A stretch of DNA of 7,528 nucleotides from an uncultured Treponema sp. (GTDB lineage Bacteria > Spirochaetota > Spirochaetia > Treponematales > Treponemataceae), in contig CAMVJE010000068.1 in the NCBI GenBank assembly GCA_947167745.1, positions 1-7,528 of the forward strand, in the 5' to 3' direction. Position 1 is the stretch's first letter. Every line of letters begins with the position of its first letter. Positions 1-6,255 of this stretch are shown here, in pieces. The notes beneath the pieces were generated by a model. That model saw only the letters and a program-made list of their open reading frames with translations. It ran no database searches and had not been told where the DNA came from. A program made the position numbers and the translations under genes.

Positions 1-1
1 T

Positions 2-256
2 GAAAAAGCCTTTTCGGATAAGCTTGCAGAGGCACACTGTGATTTTGAGAAAAGGGTTTTGAATCTTGCGGATTGGTATCGAAAGATAAGAGATATGAGA
101 GATGAAAAAAAATTGAAAGATGCCCTGAACGCATGGAAAAACAATTTCGGAAATATCAGAAAATATCACGGAACTATAGAAATTGCAGAAAAATATAATC
201 AGGAGATTGAATCTAAAATCTCTGCAATAAAAAAATTGAACGGAGGGAAAAAATGA
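2..256 (+). CDS. Coiled-coil hypothetical protein, C-terminal 84 residues (5' end outside window)
   Basis: The reading frame is open from base 2 to the TGA at 254-256 with no stop, so this is the 3' end of a gene that begins upstream. A TTG at 59 could be read as a start, but it has no convincing ribosome binding site, and 19 sense codons lie before it in the same frame. The visible 84 residues are rich in Lys, Glu and Asn, with a Trp-Tyr-Arg-Lys patch early on and a lysine-rich end (GGKK). They are predicted to be mostly helical. No enzymatic motif is visible and I do not recognise the family. The stop overlaps the next gene's ATG as ATGA (253-256), so the two are translationally coupled. 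It probably belongs to the same complex as the AAA+ and radical SAM genes downstream; that is inference from layout only. Confidence 0.75.
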   Translation, partial: EKAFSDKLAEAHCDFEKRVLNLADWYRKIRDMRDEKKLKDALNAWKNNFGNIRKYHGTIEIAEKYNQEIESKISAIKKLNGGKK

Positions 257-1380
257 GCCACGAATACGATGCAAGATATGAACTTGAGCGCAAACGACGG
301 GAAGAGCTGGAGCGGAAGCGTGCTGCTGACTTTTCAGAAAAAGCGTTCAAAGAAATTTCGGCCAGATTTTCGGAAATGAAAAATGAAGAATACGACTCCT
401 ACATTCCAGATGAAATGGGCGAACTTGAACGGAATATGAAATCTATTGCTAATCTTTTACAGACAGATATTTTTGAAGCAAGGAGATTATGTTATCAAGT
501 ACAAAATTCCTTAGACTCAATGGCTTTTCTTATTCGTTCTGCGAAAGAAGAATTTGCAAGACAGGAGCGACTTCGCTACGAGGAAATTCAACGACAAAAA
601 GCAGATGCAAAATCAAAACTGGAAGAGTTTTTTTATGCGCAGTTGTCACAAATCAAAAATCCAGCCATTGCAAATTTTGCAGTTCAGGATTTAGAAAATG
701 TAAAAGCAAAAATTCAGAACGAGGAAATATCTTCTGAAGAAGAAGTCGTGCAGGAAATAAAAAACGTTTGTGAGCAGGCTGATGAAAAGGCAAGAAAATG
801 GAAAGAAGAAAAACTTGCAAAAGAAAAGGTCACAATTCTTATTGGACAAATTGATTCAGCCATAAAAGATGCTGAAAGCGAAAAATTTGAAAATGCTGAT
901 AACAAGAAAAGGCTAATCAGCGAAATGGAAACGCTGAAAGATTGTGTTACGGCAGACTCTTCTGAATTTGAAATTACAGAAAAGCTTAATTCGATTCGTT
1001 CATCTGTCGATGATTCTTTGATTGATGAAGAAGTCCGCCGTGAGACGGTAAAAGCGATTATAAAAGAACTTAAATCCCAGGAATTTACGGTTGAAAAGCC
1101 ACAGATTTTCGGAACTGGAAAAGATTCCTATGTGCTTATTAAGGCAAAGAAACCGTCCGGCAAGCAGGCAAGCTGTAAAATCAGCCTTGAAGGTAAACTG
1201 AACTATCGCTTTGACAAATATGAGGGAATGACTTGTCTTAAAGACATAGAAAAATTTAATGTGGATTTGGAAAAAATATATTCCGTTAAATTTTCCGATG
1301 AGCGCGTAATCTGGGAAAATCCAGACCGTCTTTCACGAACTCAAGAAGCTGCTAGCGATACACAAAGGAGGAATATGTAA
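253..1380 (+). CDS. Coiled-coil protein with conserved-looking C-terminal alpha/beta domain, partner of AAA+ ATPase
   Basis: A 375-residue soluble protein with no signal peptide or membrane segment. Residues 1-125 are highly charged and helical (Arg/Glu-rich start, then RQERLRYEEIQRQK at 104-117), and 140-275 continue as helix-forming Lys/Glu repeats; both parts look like coiled coil. Residues about 276-360 change character: alternating hydrophobic strands, a PSGK turn (301-304), an EGKLNYRFDKYEGMTC stretch (313-328), and an end with Trp354-Glu-Asn-Pro-Asp. This resembles a small folded alpha/beta domain and is the likeliest recognition module. The start ATG has GGAGGG (242-247) five bases upstream and overlaps the previous stop. 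Its own stop TAA (1378-1380) directly abuts the ATPase ATG. The family is not recognised. Inference: a scaffold or adaptor for the downstream ATPase. Confidence 0.85.
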   Translation: MSHEYDARYELERKRREELERKRAADFSEKAFKEISARFSEMKNEEYDSYIPDEMGELERNMKSIANLLQTDIFEARRLCYQVQNSLDSMAFLIRSAKEEFARQERLRYEEIQRQKADAKSKLEEFFYAQLSQIKNPAIANFAVQDLENVKAKIQNEEISSEEEVVQEIKNVCEQADEKARKWKEEKLAKEKVTILIGQIDSAIKDAESEKFENADNKKRLISEMETLKDCVTADSSEFEITEKLNSIRSSVDDSLIDEEVRRETVKAIIKELKSQEFTVEKPQIFGTGKDSYVLIKAKKPSGKQASCKISLEGKLNYRFDKYEGMTCLKDIEKFNVDLEKIYSVKFSDERVIWENPDRLSRTQEAASDTQRRNM

Positions 1381-3201
1381 ATGGCAGAAAACAAAATGGC
1401 TTGGCTTGAACGGTTTAACCGAGATTCTGGAATCAAATCTTCAATCATCGTTTTCGGCAACACGGACGATATTTATTTTGATTCATTGAATAGTGGCAAA
1501 TATGGAAATCTTGTAGAGCTTCTCATAAGGAATTTAAAAAACAAAGGCTACGAGAAAATCGTCAAATGGGACAGGGTAAGCGGAATCGACGGAAACCTTT
1601 CTGACAAAATTGAGATTGCCGAAGAAACAGCGCAATCTGGTGGAAATGATTATGATTTGGGTGATGATGACGACTCGTCTTATGAGCAGAATACGAACCA
1701 GTATCCTAATCCTGCAGAATTCTTCCCTTATATGATGCAGACTATCAAAGGTGGCAGTGGAAAAACAGCGTTCATCCTAGATTATTCTGATTTTATTTTT
1801 GGGAATGCGAATTCTCTTTCTGATGCGGAGCGACAGTATCTTACAACTTTGGGAAAGACGCTCAAAGATTCCCAGTCTTATGATATGCTTTCTCCGAAGT
1901 TTGATGCGGTCGGAAATATCGTTGTTCTTGTTACAAAGAATAATGCGATGATTCCTCCGGCATACTATCTGAATAATCCGCTTGTAAGTTCCGTAAACAT
2001 TCCGCTTCCATCTAGAAGCGAGCGAGAAAGTTTTATTTCGGAAAATAAGACTTGCCTTAAAATTAGTCAGAATATTGATGACAAGAAAATTTTTGACGAT
2101 TTGGTTGATGCTCTCGACGGCTTTTCTCTCAAAGAAATTGTACAGCTTATGAAACTTTCAAGGCAGAATGCAGAGTTGATGAGTTTTGAAAAGCTGATAA
2201 ACCTTTATAAATACGGTGAAAAAGTCAGCCCATGGGAAGAACTTTCAAAAGAAAAACTTGCACAGGTTGAGGAGAGGCTTTCTAGAAGAGTAAAAGGTCA
2301 GCCGCAAGCAATCGACAAGGTAAAGGATGTGATTATCCGTGCGTATACAGGATTCTCAGGTCTACAACATTCTGCAAAACAGAAAAAACCGAAAGGAACA
2401 TTATTTTTTGTTGGACCGACCGGTGTTGGAAAAACAGAGCTCGCAAAGGCTCTTGCGGAATTTGTTTTCGGTGATGAAAATGCCTGTATCCGTTTTGATA
2501 TGTCCGAGTACAACCATGAGCAGAGTGACCAGCGACTTGTTGGTGCGCCTCCGGGATATGTCGGCTACGAGGCAGGTGGTCAGCTTACAAATGCCGTAAA
2601 AGAAAAGCCTTTTTGCGTAATCTTGTTTGATGAGATTGAAAAAGCGCATGGGCGAATTCTCGATAAATTCTTGCAAATCCTAGAAGACGGTCGGCTTACC
2701 GATGGCAAGGGAGAGACAGTTTCTTTTGCAGAAACAATCATTATTTTTACATCTAATATTGGTGCCGCAGATGTAAATCCGAGCGGTATGGATTCAAAGC
2801 AGATTCGCGAAACTTTTGTCTCAAAAGTCAAAGAACATTTTGTAACAGAATTGAAACGTCCTGAGCTTTTAAACAGAATCGGGGACAATATCGTAGCCTT
2901 CAATTTTATCAGTGACCCGAATGTATTTATTCAGATCGCAAAAACGAAATTTATTGCCGTTGAGAATTTTGTCAAGGAAAAATACAAGGCAATTCTGGAA
3001 TTTGATGATGAAAATGAAGCGTTTGCTTTTATCGCCGAAAAAGCGGGAATAGCAAACGGAGGTCGTGGTCTTTTAAATACAATAGAAACTTTTATTGTGA
3101 ATCCGCTCGCTGAATGGATTTTTATGCGTTCTGATGGGGTAGAGGGGCGAAGAATAAAAATCACGCTTACAAAGTCGATTTTTGAATTTGATTTTGCGTA
3201 A
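1381..3201 (+). CDS. Double AAA+ ATPase: degenerate first domain plus active ClpB-D2-like second domain
   Basis: A 606-residue cytoplasmic protein. Residues about 20-280 look like a decayed AAA+ domain: a strand ending in GNTDD (26-30) replaces the Walker A loop, ILDYSDF (132-138) resembles Walker B but lacks the catalytic DE pair, VTKN (184-187) sits where sensor 1 belongs, and a helical lid follows (235-280). An acidic insert (DLGDDDD, 92-98) interrupts it. Residues about 300-600 form a complete Clp/HSP100 module: Walker A GPTGVGKT (345-352), aromatic pore loop GYVGY with Tyr393, Walker B with Asp417-Glu418, sensor 1 Asn459, arginine finger Arg499 (ELLNR), and sensor 2 Arg562 (GGRG). No IGF/IGL ClpP-docking loop was seen, so remodelling or disaggregation seems likelier than proteolysis. 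It is shorter than ClpB (about 860 aa) and lacks the M-domain. AAAGGAGG at 1364-1371 supports the start. It is not housekeeping ClpB; its substrate is unknown and probably involves the flanking genes. Confidence 0.93.
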   Translation: MAENKMAWLERFNRDSGIKSSIIVFGNTDDIYFDSLNSGKYGNLVELLIRNLKNKGYEKIVKWDRVSGIDGNLSDKIEIAEETAQSGGNDYDLGDDDDSSYEQNTNQYPNPAEFFPYMMQTIKGGSGKTAFILDYSDFIFGNANSLSDAERQYLTTLGKTLKDSQSYDMLSPKFDAVGNIVVLVTKNNAMIPPAYYLNNPLVSSVNIPLPSRSERESFISENKTCLKISQNIDDKKIFDDLVDALDGFSLKEIVQLMKLSRQNAELMSFEKLINLYKYGEKVSPWEELSKEKLAQVEERLSRRVKGQPQAIDKVKDVIIRAYTGFSGLQHSAKQKKPKGTLFFVGPTGVGKTELAKALAEFVFGDENACIRFDMSEYNHEQSDQRLVGAPPGYVGYEAGGQLTNAVKEKPFCVILFDEIEKAHGRILDKFLQILEDGRLTDGKGETVSFAETIIIFTSNIGAADVNPSGMDSKQIRETFVSKVKEHFVTELKRPELLNRIGDNIVAFNFISDPNVFIQIAKTKFIAVENFVKEKYKAILEFDDENEAFAFIAEKAGIANGGRGLLNTIETFIVNPLAEWIFMRSDGVEGRRIKITLTKSIFEFDFA

Positions 3202-3204
3202 ATA

Positions 3205-3777
3205 ATGAAATCATATTTGAATCTTGCGGCAGTCAGACTTTGTACTGAATCCGAAGGCCCTGGAAAGCGTTTTGCTTTGTGGGTTCAAGGATGTAAACAA
3301 AGATGTCCTGACTGCTGCAATCAGCAAATGCAGGAATTCAAAAAAGCTCATATTGTAGAAGCCGATGATTTGATTCATCTGATTCATAAATCAAAAGGTG
3401 ATTTTGATATAGAAGGGGTCTCATTCATTGGTGGCGAACCTCTTTTACAGGCAGAAGGATTGAGTTTTGTTGCAGAATGGTGCAGAAAAAACAATCTTTC
3501 TGTTTTGGTTTTTACTGGATTTTTGTACGAAACTCTTTTGAAAACTGATGATTTGTTTGTAAAAAAACTTTTGGCAAATACGGATATTCTTGTTGATGGT
3601 TTGTATGACAAAAATCATCCCGATTTGGAACGCGATTGGGTAGGCTCAAAAAATCAGAAAGTAGTTTTTTTGTCTGATAGATATAAGAACGGCATTGAAT
3701 ATGAGAAAAAAGAGCGTTCAATGGAATTGTTGATTTCAGAAAAAGAAATCTTGAGCAATGGCTGGCCATTTATTTAA
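3205..3777 (+). CDS. Small radical SAM protein, NrdG/PflA activase-like
   Basis: A 190-residue protein with the radical SAM cluster motif C-x3-C-x2-C (Cys30, Cys34, Cys37) directly after WVQG. These residues would ligate a [4Fe-4S] cluster used to cleave S-adenosylmethionine. Further family landmarks are GGEP (76-79, SAM binding), VDGLY (130-134) and WVGSKNQ (145-151), as in anaerobic ribonucleotide reductase activases (NrdG) and related glycyl-radical activases. NrdG is typically about 155 aa, so this has roughly 35 extra residues, with a tail lacking any auxiliary Cys cluster. No glycyl-radical enzyme is in the window, so the substrate is unknown. It follows the ATPase stop by only 3 nt, in the same frame and without a good Shine-Dalgarno, so its expression probably depends on translation of the ATPase. 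I read it as a working part of the cassette rather than a housekeeping nrdG. Its stop codon lies within the A-tract next to the shared terminator. Confidence 0.88.
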   Translation: MKSYLNLAAVRLCTESEGPGKRFALWVQGCKQRCPDCCNQQMQEFKKAHIVEADDLIHLIHKSKGDFDIEGVSFIGGEPLLQAEGLSFVAEWCRKNNLSVLVFTGFLYETLLKTDDLFVKKLLANTDILVDGLYDKNHPDLERDWVGSKNQKVVFLSDRYKNGIEYEKKERSMELLISEKEILSNGWPFI

Positions 3778-3816
3778 AAAAATAAAGGAGCCGAACGCAT
3801 CCGCTCCTTTCTTAAG
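3776..3816. terminator. Bidirectional intrinsic terminator between convergent cassettes
   Basis: AAAGGAGC (3784-3791) and GCTCCTTT (3803-3810) form a perfect 8-bp stem with an 11-nt loop. An A-rich run lies to the left (3776-3786), and TTTCTT follows on the right. Read on the minus strand, the hairpin is followed by a strong U-tract (TTTATTTTTTT), so it best terminates the Abi operon, which ends at 3856. In the plus direction the U-tract is weaker, but it lies just after the radical SAM stop codon. Confidence 0.8.
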
Positions 3817-3855
3817 TGTCGCCCGAAAGCTCCACCGTAAACTAGGCTTAATGTA

Positions 3856-4839
3856 TTATTTTTTGGGGAAAAAGTCAACACCAAGGATTTTCCCCAAAGC
3901 ATTTATGACAGTTTCAAATTCTGCGCCTCTGACCTGCATTTTTGTACCTACCGGCATTTTATTCAGCATTTCTTGCAAGGTCAGGAATTCGCGTACCAGA
4001 CTCTTGCATCGCTTTGATTCTTCCATTCTGTTCAGAAGAAAAATTATCAATGCGATATAAGAAACAATGTAGTTGAAATCAAGGGTCTTTATATTAAGTT
4101 CCTGTTCAAGCATTTTCTTTATGCGGTCTGGCACTTTTTGTGTTGCGAATCGTGTGTCAAAAATTATACCGTTATGTGCTATTGCGTTCCGTAAATCTTT
4201 GAGGGCAAAAATTATATCTGCGAGTAAAAAGCCGTCATCATCAAAATTCTTTGGAAGAATCAGTTGCTTAGAAACAGCTTCGCGAATCTTTTTATTTGCA
4301 CATGAATAAAAATTGCCGAATTCACCCAGGGTAAGGCTTTCAAATGCAGCCCAAATCGGAATGTCCCGGTCTTGATTATAAAAATGATTGACGAAATCTT
4401 TCCCCAGCATATAGTCGCGTGTAAGGGAAGAGTTGATTTTCATTTCCAAATCCATTCTCTTTTTAAATTCTTTTTTATAATTGTTGCTGCCTTGTTGAAA
4501 TTCATCTTTATAATAGGTGAGGGCTTCCTTATAAATGTCAGAGAGCCTTTCGCTCTGTACTTCCGCAAGCGTCGCTTCCAGAACATAGCTTTTCAAGGCA
4601 TTTTCTATGAACATGAGATTTGGATAAATTAAGCCCTTTAGCTGCATGTCAAAATTATTGAGAGAAACTATCTGTGAGAATGCGGTGAATTTAATCGGGC
4701 TGTTTGACTTTCGGATAAACCGATACCCTTTGTACCCGTGATAATACCCAATGTTCCGTAAATCTTGAATCTGATTTTCTTGAACCGGGAGACCGTGAGT
4801 TTCTTTAAGATGTTCCGACAAATCCTGCAAACTGTACAT
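3856..4839 (-). CDS. Abi_2-family (AbiD/AbiF-like) protein with HEPN RNase motif
   Basis: A 327-residue protein with the hallmarks of the Abi_2 abortive-infection family: an N-terminal LRNIGYYHGYKGYRF (27-41, cf. the family's GYYRLSGY block), LMFIENALKSYV (75-86), and DIPIWAAFESLTLGEFGNFY (159-178, cf. the family's lPiW...fG block). RNAIAH at 217-222 supplies the HEPN motif R-x4-H (Arg217, His222), the catalytic pair in HEPN RNases. Members of this superfamily act as cytoplasmic RNases that stop growth on phage infection; Cas13 and Csx1/Csm6 use related HEPN sites. The upstream in-frame TGA lies only five codons before the ATG, so the start cannot move upstream. There is no clear Shine-Dalgarno, which suggests coupling to the preceding gene 12 nt away. 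It is the last gene of the CARF operon and the likeliest effector. Abi_2 assignment is strong; the trigger is unknown. Confidence 0.9.
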   Translation of the reverse strand: MYSLQDLSEHLKETHGLPVQENQIQDLRNIGYYHGYKGYRFIRKSNSPIKFTAFSQIVSLNNFDMQLKGLIYPNLMFIENALKSYVLEATLAEVQSERLSDIYKEALTYYKDEFQQGSNNYKKEFKKRMDLEMKINSSLTRDYMLGKDFVNHFYNQDRDIPIWAAFESLTLGEFGNFYSCANKKIREAVSKQLILPKNFDDDGFLLADIIFALKDLRNAIAHNGIIFDTRFATQKVPDRIKKMLEQELNIKTLDFNYIVSYIALIIFLLNRMEESKRCKSLVREFLTLQEMLNKMPVGTKMQVRGAEFETVINALGKILGVDFFPKK

Positions 4840-4851
4840 GAGTGTATTATT

Positions 4852-5625
4852 TCACATGTTATTGTATTTTTCAATTCGCTCAAAAAAGCCGTCCAGAATG
4901 TGCCTTGCACGAGATTTTGTGTAGCCGAATGAAATTGCGACTTCTGTTTGTGTCGGAAGAATCCTATTCGTAAAGAAGTTTTCCCAGATTATTGGATTTA
5001 TAAAACGATATTTTTGTGCAAAAAACTTGATTCTATTTTCCAGACCGCCAAAACTTGCTTTATTCAAATCCTGCAGAAGAAGCTGAGTCAGCAATGCAGA
5101 TTCTGTTTTTATTGTCTTTTGTTCCAGTTTCTTGTTTTTTAATTCCGACTTCATCGCTTCATCATATTTTTTGAATTCATTTTCCAGAATTGATAAAAGC
5201 AGAATGTTTTTTTCGGGGGTGTTTTCATGAATTTCACATGCTTTTAACGAAATCTTATCTAAAAGTGAAATTTCCTTGTCAGCGTTTGATTCTTGTTCGA
5301 TAGCGGTCTCGTTGTGTGTGATTTTTTGTTCTTTTCTTTCTGCTTTCTGAAGTTCCTGTTTTAATGCTTTTAGCAGATAGTGTGAGAATTCTTTATTTTT
5401 TGTGCAATCGAAGTTTTTAAGGCAGTTTTGCGTCGTCATTGTGATTTCAAGATTATAATCTTCAATCCGATACTTTTGAGACCACTTTAAGTTCACTTCC
5501 TTCCAGACTTCAACGATAAGTTTTTGTGAGAGGATTTTCTTTTCGCCTGGATTTTGTTCTTCCTGTATCTGCCTGTGAATTTTGTCTATCTTTTCACAAA
5601 ATCCGTTCTCTTTGATTTCTTCCAT
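4852..5625 (-). CDS. Divergent sigma-70-like protein with C-terminal region-4-type HTH
   Basis: A 257-residue protein, middle gene of the CARF operon. Residues about 34-97 follow the pattern of sigma-70 region 2: helices leading to LKNFDCTKNKEFSHYLLKAL (69-88, cf. FDPSKGxxFSTYAxxxI), then ELQKAER. The centre (100-175) is charged and low in recognisable motifs. Residues 223-253 (LPTQTEVAISFGYTKSRARH, then ILDGFFER) match the helix-turn-helix layout of sigma region 4 (TQxEIAxxLGxSxxRVRQI). Sigma factors direct RNA polymerase to promoters, so this may be a dedicated sigma-like activator, or an anti-activator that has lost core binding. An AGGA (AGGACACAAT before ATG) supports the start. The gene lies 12 nt after the CARF stop and 12 nt before the Abi start. 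The sigma-like assignment comes from pattern reading rather than a database hit; a plain HTH regulator is the alternative. Confidence 0.7.
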   Translation of the reverse strand: MEEIKENGFCEKIDKIHRQIQEEQNPGEKKILSQKLIVEVWKEVNLKWSQKYRIEDYNLEITMTTQNCLKNFDCTKNKEFSHYLLKALKQELQKAERKEQKITHNETAIEQESNADKEISLLDKISLKACEIHENTPEKNILLLSILENEFKKYDEAMKSELKNKKLEQKTIKTESALLTQLLLQDLNKASFGGLENRIKFFAQKYRFINPIIWENFFTNRILPTQTEVAISFGYTKSRARHILDGFFERIEKYNNM

Positions 5626-5637
5626 ATTGTGTCCTAA

Positions 5638-6255
5638 TCAAAGAGAAAAGAATGTTTCGAGCGATTTTAAGGCTTTTTCAGCTGAATTTGACTGCATGTT
5701 GTATGTGAGCGAATTGAGATAGTACAAAGAAGTGATGTCATACAGCTCAGGATTCTTTGGTTCGCCTTTTATCCAATCCACCTTGCCATAAATGATTTTT
5801 TTGATGTCCGCATCGTAGAATTTCTCGGCAAATGCAAAGGCGCAAAGCATGACCATTGGAACGGTTCGTGGTCCGAAAGTAATGTCTCCGTAAAGTTCCG
5901 CACCATTTTCCATTTTTGAAAGCATTGCAGTGATTCGTTTTTCATGATTTGGTTTTGATTCGTCAAAATCAGACTCTACATATTCATAAATGATTTTTGC
6001 CCCAATAGTTTGATTGATGCCGTCAAGTTCATTTTTGAAAATTTCCGTATTTTCGGCAACTCTTTTTTCATCGCCTTTTGTCTGAATCAGAACGACTTTT
6101 ACTTCATCATCTTTCTGCAGTTTTTCCGCAAGAATTGCATTTATCGGATATACAACGGCTTTTTCATATTCACAGAAAGCATTTCCCGTACCCTTGTAAC
6201 ATACGGCTTTGAGTTCTTCTTTCATTGCGATGTCGGCGAAAACAATTTTTTTCAT
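5638..6255 (-). CDS. Stand-alone CARF-domain protein, TM1812/DxTHG (Csx2-like) family
   Basis: A 205-residue protein that looks like a single CARF Rossmann-type domain. It has an N-terminal strand followed by a helical segment where NAFCEYEKAVVYPINAIL resembles TM1812 proteins (25-42), a second strand (EVKVVLIQTKG, 51-61), and the signature block DITFGPRTVP (124-133), which corresponds to the family's D-x-T-H-G-x-R-x-x-P. A strand IKKIIYGKVDW (151-161) and LYDITSLYYLNSL (171-183) follow, the latter matching the family's terminal xDLTxxLxLL element. The usual His of DxTHG is Phe here. CARF domains bind cyclic oligoadenylates from type III CRISPR Cas10; some stand-alone ones are ring nucleases. 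No HEPN, nuclease or HTH domain is fused, so output probably passes to the downstream sigma-like or Abi protein. It is the first gene of the operon. The start has no Shine-Dalgarno and is probably leaderless. Confidence 0.82.
   Translation of the reverse strand: MKKIVFADIAMKEELKAVCYKGTGNAFCEYEKAVVYPINAILAEKLQKDDEVKVVLIQTKGDEKRVAENTEIFKNELDGINQTIGAKIIYEYVESDFDESKPNHEKRITAMLSKMENGAELYGDITFGPRTVPMVMLCAFAFAEKFYDADIKKIIYGKVDWIKGEPKNPELYDITSLYYLNSLTYNMQSNSAEKALKSLETFFSL

Noticed and set aside
59..256. A complete 65-residue gene starting at TTG 59.
   Set aside because: The frame is open to the left edge of the window and the TTG has no convincing ribosome binding site; a truncated longer gene is the better reading.
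1750..1767. GGSGKT (residues 124-129) in the first ATPase domain looks like a Walker A loop.
   Set aside because: The Gly needed five residues before GK is Ile122, and the motif runs straight into the Walker-B-like strand ILDYSD, so it is in the wrong place in the fold. The real Walker A is at residues 345-352.
2298..2903. Several minus-strand open frames inside the ATPase gene.
   Set aside because: They are antisense to the conserved AAA+ motifs, lack ribosome binding sites and have implausible Ser/Phe-rich composition.
3784..3790. AAAGGAG as a Shine-Dalgarno for a gene after the radical SAM gene.
   Set aside because: It is the left arm of a perfect hairpin, and no start codon with a supported frame follows at the right distance.
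3817..3840. CTCCACC-like sequence resembling a tRNA or tmRNA 3' end, hence a possible attachment site.
   Set aside because: No cloverleaf, T-loop or matching acceptor strand can be found nearby, and no integrase is present.
3758..4060. Plus-strand open frame of 100 codons opposite the Abi gene.
   Set aside because: It runs through the terminator hairpin and antisense to the Abi_2 coding sequence, has no credible motif, and is a shadow.
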